Below, in pieces: positions 16,124 to 24,687 of a stretch of 64,000 nt of DNA. Location of the stretch: IMG/VR virus record IMGVR_UViG_3300021962_000056, positions 1-64,000 of that record; one strand, 5' to 3'. Numbering within the stretch: the first letter of the stretch is position 1; every line of letters begins with the position of its first letter. A program made the translations under genes and the position numbers. Source of the stretch: a virus. The notes below the pieces were generated by a model that was given only the letters and a program-made list of their open reading frames with translations, ran no database searches and was not told where the DNA came from.

Positions 16124-16680
16124 ACCTGAACATTGATTTTGCGCTGGAAGAAGCGACGCCGGAGAAACTTCGGCTGCTTCAGGCTGTCTTGGACGCGCAT
16201 GACATGGCGGCGCGGAACAATCAGAATGCGAGTTCTGGTGCTGCGGTAAACGCTTTCTTTGGAAGCGCGCAGCTTACCAATGGAATCGCTTCAGCCATCC
16301 TGACGCTTGGCGATGCTCACGGTCCGATTGGTCCTGCTCGATTCGTTTACGAGCGATTCAACGAGATGGCGTTGAAGTCGGCCATTGAGTCCGGCATGAA
16401 GATTCCCGGCTTCGGCAATTCGTTCTTCAAGGATCGAATCGATCCGGCGTGGAGTCACGTTCGCGAGGTTATTGAGGCTGACTTTCCGAATGCGAATGCC
16501 CGTATCAATCAGCTTCATGGGTGGATGAAGGAGGCTGGAAAAGATGTTTATCCGAATGCGGCTCTTTACACCGCAGTAATTTGCAGCGAACTAGGAATGA
16601 TTCCCGGTTCTGAAGCGGCCATCTTCATCTTGGCGAGGACCGCTGCGTGGACATCGATGTGCGTAAAAAATGAAAGGTAA
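16114..16680 (+). CDS. Truncated citrate-synthase-like protein, probably non-catalytic
   Basis: 188 aa, about half the length of citrate synthases and citryl-CoA lyases. IPGFGNSFFKDRIDPAW matches the family block IPG(Y/F)GH..-DPR, and YPNAALYTAVICSELGM plus IFILARTAAW match the C-terminal PNVD...GV...ARTxG region. The first catalytic His may survive in GDAHGP, but the second is Asn (GFGN) and the catalytic Asp of PNVD is Ala (PNAA). The N-terminal part of the large domain is missing. It overlaps both neighbours by about 10 bases inside the virion operon. Likely a fold reused for binding or structure. Confidence 0.65.
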   Translation: MVLNLNIDFALEEATPEKLRLLQAVLDAHDMAARNNQNASSGAAVNAFFGSAQLTNGIASAILTLGDAHGPIGPARFVYERFNEMALKSAIESGMKIPGFGNSFFKDRIDPAWSHVREVIEADFPNANARINQLHGWMKEAGKDVYPNAALYTAVICSELGMIPGSEAAIFILARTAAWTSMCVKNER

Positions 16681-17215
16681 GCTCTTTCAAATCTGCGGAC
16701 TGCCCCGATTCGGATCGGCATTCATGTCGGTCCTTTTCTCGTTGGAGGCAGACTGCATTGGCTTACATGAGCAGGGTGCGACTGACCCGAACTGGAAACA
16801 GTCCATCGAGGAGTATCGGACGCGGTACAAGTACGTCGCCGATTGCTCTACTTACGGTTACCTTCCCAAAGCTGTCGTCAGCGACTCGGTGAAGGTGTAC
16901 GTCAAGAAGGATGCGGAAGCGTCGGCCAAGGAATGCACCGAGCGATTCGGATACGAGGTTCACTTGCCTTCGGTTCAGGCGTTGCGCGAATACGCTGATT
17001 CGTGGGCATCGCTTCATGGCGTGATGATCGTGGAGGAGAACGAGCTTTTTAAGTTGGATACTTTGCGTCGTGTGTGGGTTCATTGCTTCCAGAACGAGCG
17101 AGCATTCCCAGAGGAGAAGGCTGCGCGTCTGGTTACCATGAATATCCAACGTCACGAACCTGAGAAGGTGTTCTCGATTGAGAACGGCAATCGTCTTGTG
17201 AAGGAGGTTTTTTGA
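16670..17215 (+). CDS. Sulfotransferase-like protein
   Basis: 181 aa. The N-terminus QICGLPRFGSAFMSVLF resembles the phosphosulfate-binding loop of sulfotransferases (GxPRSGTT/S) in its PR-G-S pattern. Later, VADCSTYGYLP and SVKVYVKKDAEASAKEC fit the VxRDPxxxxxS strand-helix of the family. The classical C-terminal GxxGxWK motif is not seen. The start overlaps the citrate-synthase-like gene by 11 bases. If active it would transfer sulfate from PAPS to a surface or virion substrate. B has a cupin gene in this slot instead. Confidence 0.5.
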   Translation: MKGKLFQICGLPRFGSAFMSVLFSLEADCIGLHEQGATDPNWKQSIEEYRTRYKYVADCSTYGYLPKAVVSDSVKVYVKKDAEASAKECTERFGYEVHLPSVQALREYADSWASLHGVMIVEENELFKLDTLRRVWVHCFQNERAFPEEKAARLVTMNIQRHEPEKVFSIENGNRLVKEVF

Positions 17216-17218
17216 TTT

Positions 17219-18031
17219 ATGGGAGCTATTCTAGGTGGTGCAGCAATCATCGGCGGAACGAGCTTGCTTGGTGGCTTACTGGGCAAGGGCAGCAAGCCGA
17301 AGATTCCAGAGCTTAAGCCAATCGATTTCGCGGCAGAGCAGCGACAAGCGATTCAGCAGAACATCGCATCGCTCGAACCTGCCACCGAATTGGCGCAGAA
17401 GACGACCGCCGCTGAACAGTCTCAGCTTGAGGCGCAGCTTCGCCGCGCGATTCCCGGTTATGACCAGCTCGTTCAGCAAGCCAGCAAAAACATTGGTGCT
17501 TCGCTAAGGGGCGAGCTTCCTGCGGATGTGCAGCAGCAGATTCAGCGTTCGACCGCTGGACGCGCGCTTGCTGGTGGATTTGGCGGCGGAACTGGATTTG
17601 GCCGTGCGCTGACCGCTCGCGACTTGGGTCTGACGAGTTTGCAGCTTCAGAATCAAGGTCTTGCTCAAGCTCAGAACTTCATCCAACAGCAGCGCGCATT
17701 CGGCATGACTCAACCGTTCTCGGTGAGCAGTATGTTTATTACACCGGCACAACGTGTCGGCGTGATGCAACAGCAGCAGCAGGCGCAGTACAATCGCAAC
17801 CTGCAAGCCGCCCAGGTGGCCGCAATGCCCGATCCTACGATGGCTGCAATCGGAAGCGCGATTTCTCAGGCCGGTGGATTCGCTGGCGGCGCGTACACGC
17901 AGCGCGGGTTGATGCAGCAGATGCCGGGAGGATATTCTTCCGGTTCGTACAATCCGCAGAACGACCCTGAGATTTACTCTTTCCCGAGAACAAACATCGG
18001 CGGACCAGCCGATTCCGCTAACTGGGGTTAA
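17219..18031 (+). CDS. Internal virion/ejection protein, gp14-position (A)
   Basis: 270 aa with a strong ribosome site (GGAGG upstream). The N-terminus is a hydrophobic Gly/Ala segment (GGAAIIGGTSLLGGLLG), followed by Gln-rich helices. The conserved block LRGELPADVQQQIQRSTAGRAL, GFGRALTARDLGLTSLQ is shared with the 246-aa B protein at 40984-41724. A short membrane-active protein ahead of two larger helical proteins matches the order of T7 gp14-gp15-gp16, which leave the head first and build the ejection channel. Function by analogy. Confidence 0.6.
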   Translation: MGAILGGAAIIGGTSLLGGLLGKGSKPKIPELKPIDFAAEQRQAIQQNIASLEPATELAQKTTAAEQSQLEAQLRRAIPGYDQLVQQASKNIGASLRGELPADVQQQIQRSTAGRALAGGFGGGTGFGRALTARDLGLTSLQLQNQGLAQAQNFIQQQRAFGMTQPFSVSSMFITPAQRVGVMQQQQQAQYNRNLQAAQVAAMPDPTMAAIGSAISQAGGFAGGAYTQRGLMQQMPGGYSSGSYNPQNDPEIYSFPRTNIGGPADSANWG

Positions 18032-18036
18032 AATTT

Positions 18037-19410
18037 ATGGCTGACGAAACTCTTCAAGCATTTCAGCTCGGTGCTTCGCTGTTCGACCGCGCGCAGACGC
18101 AGAAGCGGATGATGGAGCAGATGCAGATGCAGACTGCCGATCAGTTGATGCGTCAGCGTCAGTACGATCTTCAGAACAAGATCCAGTCGAATGCTTACGC
18201 TCAGGCGTTGGAGGAGCAGGCGAATCAGGCTGCTGAGTATGATACTTTTCAGACGTTCAATCAGCAAGTGGCCGATTTCTTGAACAACTCAACTGAAGGT
18301 GGAGCAATGCCAGCTCTTCCTCGGTTCAAATCAAAGCAGTTCAATCAGCAAGCAACTCAGATCATCAATGGATTGGAGCCGTATTCTGCCCGTGCAAAAC
18401 TCATCAAAGAGCAGGCAAAGCTAGCATCGTTCACTGATCAGCTTGAAGCAGCAAGAATAGCTGAGGCTAGAAAGTACAATGCCCTGACGCGCACTTCTGA
18501 CGGGAAATATGTCATTGATGACGGTCTGATTGCACAGAAGAAATCTGAAGAAGAACAGCTTGGCAGGGCATCAAAACTTGGAAGCATTGGAAAACTTGGA
18601 ACATCAACCGTACAGAGAATGATTGATGTTGGCCAAATTCCTCAAGAAATAGCACCGCAAGCTCTTCTTGCCGCTGAAAGTTTTGAAAAGTCAAAACAAG
18701 GTGCTGTTGCTAAAAATACCGACTTGTTCATTGAAGCTGCAAAAGCAAAGGCAAAAGCATCAGGACAAGAGCTTTCTCCAGCTAAAGAAGCTGAGTTGAG
18801 ACAGACATTTATCGGCGGCGGCGGACGGCTTAAACCGCTTGAAGCCAAGACAGCGACAAAGCTGGAGGATGAATTTGCTGTCATGGAGACGATTGATTCT
18901 CTTCAAGATGGAATCGCAGAATTTGAGTCTCGTTATCCCGGCAAGAAGTTCACCGACTTTCTTGGCGCGATACCCACAACTGAAATCAAGATTCGCTCTC
19001 TTGTTCAGACCGAGAAAGATCCAATGAAACAAGACGCTCTGGAGTTGTTGGCCGATTTCATGGGCGTTGTAAATCGCACCGCAAGAACTACGTCTGGGCT
19101 GAATGTTACTGAAAGCGAAGGTAAACGAATTGCTCAGGAAATCGGTGGATCGTTCGACAAGAATTCCCTCATCAAACTCGATCAGTTTAGAAAGCGGATT
19201 GAGCGGAGTGCGCGCGGGACGATTGGTCGAAACATCGACAAATCTCTTCCGTCGTTCTACGAACGCTGGTCTACGACACCATTTGGAACTAGAACCACCG
19301 CTGCATATTCCGTTCCTGCGGTTCCGTTTCAGTCAAATGCTCAGTCCACAGAGTCGATGAGTCTTCAGGATATGCAGCGGTTAATCCAAGAGCTGGAAGC
19401 GAAGCAATAA
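18037..19410 (+). CDS. Internal virion/ejection protein, gp15-position (A)
   Basis: 457 aa, almost entirely helical and charged (Ala, Gln, Lys, Glu). The N-terminus (QKRMMEQMQMQTADQLMRQR) is a Gln/Met-rich coiled coil. The middle contains YEPFS-type helical pairs without recognisable catalytic motifs. It corresponds by order to the 475-aa B protein at 39552-40979, whose N-terminal Gln/Arg-rich coil is similar in style. Probably a structural component released into the cell on infection. Confidence 0.5.
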   Translation: MADETLQAFQLGASLFDRAQTQKRMMEQMQMQTADQLMRQRQYDLQNKIQSNAYAQALEEQANQAAEYDTFQTFNQQVADFLNNSTEGGAMPALPRFKSKQFNQQATQIINGLEPYSARAKLIKEQAKLASFTDQLEAARIAEARKYNALTRTSDGKYVIDDGLIAQKKSEEEQLGRASKLGSIGKLGTSTVQRMIDVGQIPQEIAPQALLAAESFEKSKQGAVAKNTDLFIEAAKAKAKASGQELSPAKEAELRQTFIGGGGRLKPLEAKTATKLEDEFAVMETIDSLQDGIAEFESRYPGKKFTDFLGAIPTTEIKIRSLVQTEKDPMKQDALELLADFMGVVNRTARTTSGLNVTESEGKRIAQEIGGSFDKNSLIKLDQFRKRIERSARGTIGRNIDKSLPSFYERWSTTPFGTRTTAAYSVPAVPFQSNAQSTESMSLQDMQRLIQELEAKQ

Positions 19411-19413
19411 TTT

Positions 19414-21849
19414 ATGCCACTTTCACAACAAGAATCTGAGCTTCTTCAGAGCCTTAAAGCCGAAGTCGCTCGGAGAATGGCGTCAAGCAATGCCACTCCT
19501 GCTCAGCCTTCTATCCCTCAATTCGAAACCGCTGCCGCTGTCGGATCGACCGCTCAGTTGAATCGGGCTGTACAACAGTCGGCCACTGTTGGCGAGATGC
19601 GTCGTCGCGAGGAGCAGGGCCTTGTTTCCGCGCTTAATCCAGAGCAGATCAGGCAAGCGACGATGAGTGACGCTGCTCGGATGGGCGAGGCAATGCAGCA
19701 AGAGGAGGCTCGTCTTGCTGCTGCTGGCGCACCGTCAATGTTTGATGAAACTGCACCTACCAAGGAAGAAGTTTCTCAAGGTGTAAGATATGGTGCAGGC
19801 CCATTGCTTCAGACAATGGGTGTTCCGTTTCCCGTTGGCCAAGCCATCGGTGAAACAGGTTATCAGTTGATGTCTGGAGAAACTAGCCCTCGAAAGATTG
19901 CGGCAGCAGCGGCAAAAGAAGCTGTCACATCTTTAGGTGGTGGGGCTGCAAAAATTTTGCCAGGGCCAATTAGAAGGAATCTTTTTGAAACTGGACAAAC
20001 ACTTCTCAGTGCTGCCGCAAAAGTTCCAATTCAAGGAGCGATGCGAGGTTTGGCCGGTGAGGCTACAAGAGCTTCAGTTGCTGGAGAAGAATGGAAGTTT
20101 GATAACTTTCTTGATGCAGCAAGAGATTACGCCGTTGGAGAAACTGCGGGAAGTCTTGCTGGTAACTTGATCGGTGCTGGATATCGCAAGTACAAAGGAG
20201 GCGGAGATTTTCTCGGTGAGTTGAGTCGTCCGTTTTACGATCAGTTTCAGAGGAACATTGCTGATAAGGAAGGGGAGCTTGCTGGTAAGCTGGCTAGGGC
20301 ATATCGAGCAGATCCAGATCAAGTGAAAAACGTTCTTGCTCAGTCTTTCAAGCAGAACTCAACCAAGTCTGGACAAGAGTTTGCCGATGCGGCTGTTGCT
20401 GATGTCGAAAAAGTATTCGGAAAACTCGACGAAGAGACGACAAACGCTTTCAGCAAGTTGGCCAACGATTACGACAAGATGGAGTCGTTGACGCTTGGTG
20501 AAGCTGTTGGAGTTGTTAAAAACACTGCACAGAGTGTTTACGACAGGAAGAATGAGGCTTTTGGAAAAGAGTTTGACACTTTTCGGGCAGACCCTCGCGT
20601 TCAATCAAAAGATTACGACAAGTCGGTTGCCAGAGGCGGTGAACTTTACGGTCCAGTTAGCGGAAAAAGTCTGAACGACCTTTGGAAAGAACAGCAGGAT
20701 GCCGCAAAAGCAATCAAGTGGGGCGAACCTGTCAAAGCTGGCACTGGCGATCAATGGGCCGCTTACAACCAAGCGAAGGCAAAGTTTGAAGATGCTCTTG
20801 GTCAGTTTGAAAAAAGGTTTCCCAAAGATCCTCTCATCCAAAATTTCAGAGACTTGAAGGATCGGTACTCTGGATTCATGGAGGACTACAATACCACTTT
20901 TTCAAAAGGAATTCTTAAGGACATCGGAGAGCAAGGTGGATCTTGGTCTTCGATCATCAAAACTCTTGGAGGTTCTGACGGCCCTGCAAAACTTCAGCAG
21001 TTGAAGAAAATTCTAGCTGAAGACTATGACGGAATTAAATCAAAGATTGGAAACACGATCTACAACGATCTAAACAAAGGAGGTCAGATCAAGTTTCTGG
21101 ATAATCTTGAAAACGCGCTTTCAAAAGGATGGAACGGACTTCAAAAAGAAGTTCTTGATGAGTTCTTTCCAAACGTAACTAGAGATGGAATCAAGCAAGC
21201 GAGAGCAGCTTTTGAAGTGTCGTCGAAAAGTTTTGCTGAAGATTTCAGGAAGGCTTCACTAGGAAAAGGTGAAGGTGTAATTGCATCTCCAGATGTTGTT
21301 CTTGAGTTCCTGAATAACTCAAAAGAGAACGTGACGAAGGTTAAAAACGCACTGAGTGCAGAGACTTTGGCTGACACTCAGAATGCGTTGCTATCTCAGA
21401 TTGTCAGCGAAGCAAGTAAGAAAGGTCCTATCACAGCTAGGTCGTTCACTCAGTCGGCGGAGTCATGGCAGAACGCTTTAGATGGAGTTTTTGGTCCTTC
21501 TGGAAAAACCAAAATCGATGAAATAGCGAAGGCACTTGAAATAGGCGAAAAGAACAAGACGTCGCTTATTTCAAAGTTACTTCCTGGGGTTGCAGGTGCA
21601 ACTGCATTTGCAAAAGGAACGACGGCTGCTGGGCCGTTTTTTGGAATTGCTGGAAGCGAAAGAGCCTATCGCTGGACTGAAAAACTTCAGTCGAAGATTG
21701 TCGGTTATCTCTTGGACAATCCGAACTATCGCGCTGCTGTCATCAAGCCATTTGACCAGCTAACGAACGCCGAGACTCGCATGCTCGACAACGACATCCC
21801 GATGATCATCCGAAATCTGACCGTCAAAACCGTCATGTCTGGCGAATGA
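19414..21849 (+). CDS. Large internal virion/ejection protein, gp16-position (A)
   Basis: 811 aa. The first 130 residues are helical and Ala/Gln-rich. Gly/Ala-rich hydrophobic stretches follow around 140-270 (AKEAVTSLGGGAAKIL, GETAGSLAGNLIGAG), then long amphipathic helices to about 720 and a second hydrophobic segment (SKLLPGVAGATAFAKG). No lysozyme or transglycosylase signature is seen. By position it pairs with the 2456-aa B protein at 32175-39545, so this slot differs threefold in length between A and B. Base use is noticeably richer in A/T than the terminase block. Confidence 0.5.
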   Translation: MPLSQQESELLQSLKAEVARRMASSNATPAQPSIPQFETAAAVGSTAQLNRAVQQSATVGEMRRREEQGLVSALNPEQIRQATMSDAARMGEAMQQEEARLAAAGAPSMFDETAPTKEEVSQGVRYGAGPLLQTMGVPFPVGQAIGETGYQLMSGETSPRKIAAAAAKEAVTSLGGGAAKILPGPIRRNLFETGQTLLSAAAKVPIQGAMRGLAGEATRASVAGEEWKFDNFLDAARDYAVGETAGSLAGNLIGAGYRKYKGGGDFLGELSRPFYDQFQRNIADKEGELAGKLARAYRADPDQVKNVLAQSFKQNSTKSGQEFADAAVADVEKVFGKLDEETTNAFSKLANDYDKMESLTLGEAVGVVKNTAQSVYDRKNEAFGKEFDTFRADPRVQSKDYDKSVARGGELYGPVSGKSLNDLWKEQQDAAKAIKWGEPVKAGTGDQWAAYNQAKAKFEDALGQFEKRFPKDPLIQNFRDLKDRYSGFMEDYNTTFSKGILKDIGEQGGSWSSIIKTLGGSDGPAKLQQLKKILAEDYDGIKSKIGNTIYNDLNKGGQIKFLDNLENALSKGWNGLQKEVLDEFFPNVTRDGIKQARAAFEVSSKSFAEDFRKASLGKGEGVIASPDVVLEFLNNSKENVTKVKNALSAETLADTQNALLSQIVSEASKKGPITARSFTQSAESWQNALDGVFGPSGKTKIDEIAKALEIGEKNKTSLISKLLPGVAGATAFAKGTTAAGPFFGIAGSERAYRWTEKLQSKIVGYLLDNPNYRAAVIKPFDQLTNAETRMLDNDIPMIIRNLTVKTVMSGE

Positions 21850-22133
21850 AAACCTCCCTCTCCAAGAAAGGTAATACTTGGCGTGGCCGAAATGTAACGC
21901 TCGACTCTCCTCGGAAGATCGAAGGCGTGACGCCGTATCCGAAAAAGAAGTCTGTCTTCGTGAAGAACGACAACGGCAGGGTAATTGTCCTTCATTTTGG
22001 TGACGTTCGATATTCCGATTTCACCAAGCACAAGAACCCGAAGCGTCGGGCCAATTTTCGCTCCCGTCACAACTGCGCGGAAGCGAAGGACAAAACAACG
22101 CCCAAATATTGGGCATGCAAAAACCTCTGGTAA
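21846..22133 (+). CDS. DUF5754-like small basic protein (A)
   Basis: 95 aa, ATGA overlap with the previous gene. Conserved pattern: KKSVFVKNDNGRVIVLHFGD, then KHKNPKRRANFRSRHNC and TPKYWACKNLW. This is the viral family I know as DUF5754. The B copy at 56235-56480 has VRLVRFGD, RKSFRARHGC and AKYWSCRAW. Role unknown; the Arg/Lys content suggests nucleic-acid contact. In B it follows the lipoprotein; in A it ends the tail operon. Confidence 0.75.
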   Translation: MKTSLSKKGNTWRGRNVTLDSPRKIEGVTPYPKKKSVFVKNDNGRVIVLHFGDVRYSDFTKHKNPKRRANFRSRHNCAEAKDKTTPKYWACKNLW

Positions 22134-22138
22134 CTATT

Positions 22139-22339
22139 ATGGACAAGATGCGACTTGGTGGTGGCGGACGTTTCGAGAAGCTGGTTGGCCAGCTTGAGAA
22201 GAAGGGCGTGAAAGATCCTGCGGCTTTGGCAAGCGCAATTGGACGCAAGCAGCTCGGCAAGGCGAAGTTCCAATCGCTTGCTGCGAAAGGTCGTCGCCGC
22301 GCGATGCGGGAGAAGGAGTCTAGCTCCTCTTACGCTTAA
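22139..22339 (+). CDS. Small basic phage protein (AxxIGRKxxG type, A)
   Basis: 66 aa from ATG at 22139. It carries KLVGQLEKKGVKDP, AALASAIGRKQLGKAKFQ and a basic AAKGRRRAM segment, a short motif found widely in aquatic phage proteins. The B homologue (56078-56230) has ALAAFIGRKKLGAEEFQ. It follows the DUF5754-like gene in both genomes. Its 3' end overlaps the convergent primase-helicase gene by 20 bases, and I see no terminator hairpin there. Confidence 0.7.
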   Translation: MDKMRLGGGGRFEKLVGQLEKKGVKDPAALASAIGRKQLGKAKFQSLAAKGRRRAMREKESSSSYA

Positions 22340-24128
22340 AGCCGTTCGACGGTTTCTTATCAACGACGAACTTCTCTGGCTCCGCATGAGTCCATGAGAT
22401 GGTTCCAACGCCGCGCTGGATGATGATCGAGCCGACCTTCTTGTCCTCCTTGTCTCTCAATCCAGCGCGGTCTGCCCTCTTGGCCATGCCGAGCATGAAG
22501 CGGCGAGGATGATTGAATCCAAGCTCTTTCATCACAATCACCTCTCTCGCCCAGTTGGTCAGGTCTGAGCTTCCGAATCCTGAGTAGGCCAAATCTGCCA
22601 CGCTCTCAGGTTTGTCGTCCTTTCCCTTCGGCTTCGGGAAGTGATGTACCAGCACCAGGACAACTCCCGTCTCCATCATAATCGGCTGGAGCAGATGTCG
22701 CGTGAAGTTGGCGCAGACCTCGATGTCCGCAGGATTGCCGCCCATGTAGGAGAGCAGCGGATCGATGTAGACGATATCCGCCTTCGTCTTCCGAACCAGC
22801 CTACGCAGCATCGTGGCGAAATCCGCACCCGTCCGCACCGTCTCGCGGAAGAATAGCATGCCAGCTTGGCGAAGACCTTCCTGCCATCCATGTTGGCCAA
22901 AGACCGACATTGCTGCGCCTTTGAGACTGTCGTGTTGATCGGCGATGTCGTTCTCAGCTTGGATGTACGCTATCTTGAGCGGTCGTACCGGCTGCACTCC
23001 GAACCAAGCCGCCCCTCTGGCCCAGCACAGACCCTGATAGAAAGCCATCGAGCTTTTGCCGCATCCGCTCTGCCCAACGAATAGAAGCGACGATCCGCGA
23101 CGTAGCCACCTGTCTCCGATCAGATTGTCAGGATCATTCTCAGGGTCGTAGTCGATGATGCTCTGGAGCGTGAACTCCTGAGGCATGTCCTGAGACTCCA
23201 GATAGTCCGTGAACGCTTCCCAATTCACCGACCCGACATTGATGGCCAACAGCTTCTGCTCCTTGCCATCGCGCATCACACCGGCCAAGCGGCTGAACCT
23301 GCTTGCGTTCTTGTTCTTCGGATCGATGCCGAGAGCCTCTAGCTGGCGATAGACGACATCTCTCCGCTCGCCCCACTCCTCCTTGTTCGCCGCATCGACT
23401 CGCACCCATCCATGCAGACTCTTGCCGCCGGAATCGATGACGACGGAAAGCGGCAGCTTTGACTCCTTGAGAATCGTCCACTGCTCGTCCTTCGTCTTCT
23501 CATCCATCTCGACAAGGACATGTCGGAATGATGCTACGCCGGAATCTGATCCGCTTTCATCGAGACATGGATTGACTCTGACATACGCGCCACGGCTATC
23601 AGGACTGTTCCACATGGAACTAATCGGCGGCGTGAAATGATGCTTTATCCAATCATCGCGCTTGAGGAATGTACCCTTGGAAGCTGGCCTACATCTGCCA
23701 TCCTCGTCGCTTACGATATCATTGCAGATACAGACAACCTCGTCCGGTTCGAAGCATGCCTTGAGAAAATCGATGGTTGAAAATCTGAATTCCGGTTGCG
23801 GAATTGCTTGAATCTTTTGCACGACGAACTTGCCGGTAGTCGAGACTGGCGTTCCACTCTGCGCCGACAGAAGCCAGCCCTTCGGCTTGTCGTGCGCCAC
23901 GTTCATCGCCTGATTCACCTTGTGGGCCAGTTCATTGGCATTCCACGGTGGAACGCATTTCTCGTTGTACTCGGCGAGCAGTGCTTCAGCCGATCCTCGC
24001 GACAGCTCAAAGCCATGCACCAGAGCGGTGGCTACTGCGAAGGTTGCGTTATGACCGCCCTGTCCGCTGATGGCACCGGGGGTGTTACGAAGCCATGCTC
24101 GCGCACGGTCGATATTTGAATTGCTCAT
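22320..24128 (-). CDS. Primase-polymerase/RepA-like helicase fusion
   Basis: 602 aa. Residues 1-75 form a small helical domain seen in phage replicases (SGQGGHNATFAVATAL). About 95-290 looks like an archaeo-eukaryotic primase: RHVLVEMDEK near 206 and SGGKSLHGWVRVD near 235. From 330 a RecA/RepA-type ATPase follows: LLFVGQSGCGKSS near 355 (Walker A), ADIVYIDPLLSYMGG near 455 (Walker B), VLVLVHHFPKPKG near 495. It should both prime and unwind at the A replication fork. The start overlaps the previous gene by ATGA. Confidence 0.8.
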   Translation of the reverse strand: MSNSNIDRARAWLRNTPGAISGQGGHNATFAVATALVHGFELSRGSAEALLAEYNEKCVPPWNANELAHKVNQAMNVAHDKPKGWLLSAQSGTPVSTTGKFVVQKIQAIPQPEFRFSTIDFLKACFEPDEVVCICNDIVSDEDGRCRPASKGTFLKRDDWIKHHFTPPISSMWNSPDSRGAYVRVNPCLDESGSDSGVASFRHVLVEMDEKTKDEQWTILKESKLPLSVVIDSGGKSLHGWVRVDAANKEEWGERRDVVYRQLEALGIDPKNKNASRFSRLAGVMRDGKEQKLLAINVGSVNWEAFTDYLESQDMPQEFTLQSIIDYDPENDPDNLIGDRWLRRGSSLLFVGQSGCGKSSMAFYQGLCWARGAAWFGVQPVRPLKIAYIQAENDIADQHDSLKGAAMSVFGQHGWQEGLRQAGMLFFRETVRTGADFATMLRRLVRKTKADIVYIDPLLSYMGGNPADIEVCANFTRHLLQPIMMETGVVLVLVHHFPKPKGKDDKPESVADLAYSGFGSSDLTNWAREVIVMKELGFNHPRRFMLGMAKRADRAGLRDKEDKKVGSIIIQRGVGTISWTHAEPEKFVVDKKPSNGFKRKRS

Positions 24129-24349
24129 TGGATTCCAAGTTGTTTACGCGCTAGTTCTCCAGACTTGCCAAGATCGGTCTTGGCGATTTCCTGAAGAACA
24201 GAATTTGATTTCTCTAACTTTCTGAAAAGGAGAGCCAGCTCTTTGGGCGTCATCAGGTACTTGCTCCAATGCTGGATGGCTATGGAGCGAGACTGGAACT
24301 TCGCAAAGAGCTGCTCTTGTGCGGCGATGTAATGATCAGGGCTTCGCAT
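24125..24349 (-). CDS. Small helical protein, unknown
   Basis: 74 aa, predicted all-helical and charged (QSRSIAIQHWSKYL, KELALLFRKLEKSN, LARKQLGIQ). It overlaps the previous gene by 14 bases and the primase-helicase by ATGA, so it is translated with the replication genes. No family is recognised; a replication accessory is possible by location only. Confidence 0.55.
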   Translation of the reverse strand: MRSPDHYIAAQEQLFAKFQSRSIAIQHWSKYLMTPKELALLFRKLEKSNSVLQEIAKTDLGKSGELARKQLGIQ

Positions 24350-24521
24350 CTATCAGCACGAACTTGGCCTTGAATTCGGCTTTGGTTCGAACGTAGAGCT
24401 TTCGCTTACCTTCCCGCATGTAAACCACGCCGGACCATTTAGTTTCTCCGATCCGTATTTCTACGTCGTCGGAGAGGAGTTCAACCTCCACCGAGCTGTT
24501 TCCTGAGTTCTTGTATTTCAT
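24336..24521 (-). CDS. Small beta-rich protein, unknown
   Basis: 61 aa from ATG at 24521 (MKYKNSGN); starts at 24533 and 24578 are also in frame but lie deeper in the preceding gene. The sequence alternates polar and hydrophobic residues (VEVELLSDDVEIRIGE, GVVYMREGKRKLYVRTK), suggesting a compact beta fold. No family recognised. It is coupled to both neighbours by overlaps. Confidence 0.5.
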   Translation of the reverse strand: MKYKNSGNSSVEVELLSDDVEIRIGETKWSGVVYMREGKRKLYVRTKAEFKAKFVLIDAKP

Positions 24522-24687
24522 CTTCGGAAGCATCGTCGAGATGGCCCACCCCAGCCGACTGCCATCCGCTGTCCGCATTGCGTTTTGGCTTTGCCGGTCT
24601 GGTCATCCACCCGCGAAGAATCGCATAGTCGATGAGGCGCGGAGCTTCCTTCAAGAGTTGTTCTCTGGAGATTTCAGATGCTTTCAT
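24481..24687 (-). CDS. Small charged protein, unknown
   Basis: 68 aa from ATG at 24687 (MKASEISREQLLK). It has an N-terminal helix, DYAILRGWMTRP, then an acidic end (DDASEDEIQELRK) finishing in QLGGG. The frame stays open upstream to 24849 and an ATGA start at 24843 would give 120 aa, but codons there (AGA, AGG, TTA, ACA) are unlike the neighbours while the other frame looks coding, so the short form is preferred. Confidence 0.5.
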   Translation of the reverse strand: MKASEISREQLLKEAPRLIDYAILRGWMTRPAKPKRNADSGWQSAGVGHLDDASEDEIQELRKQLGGG

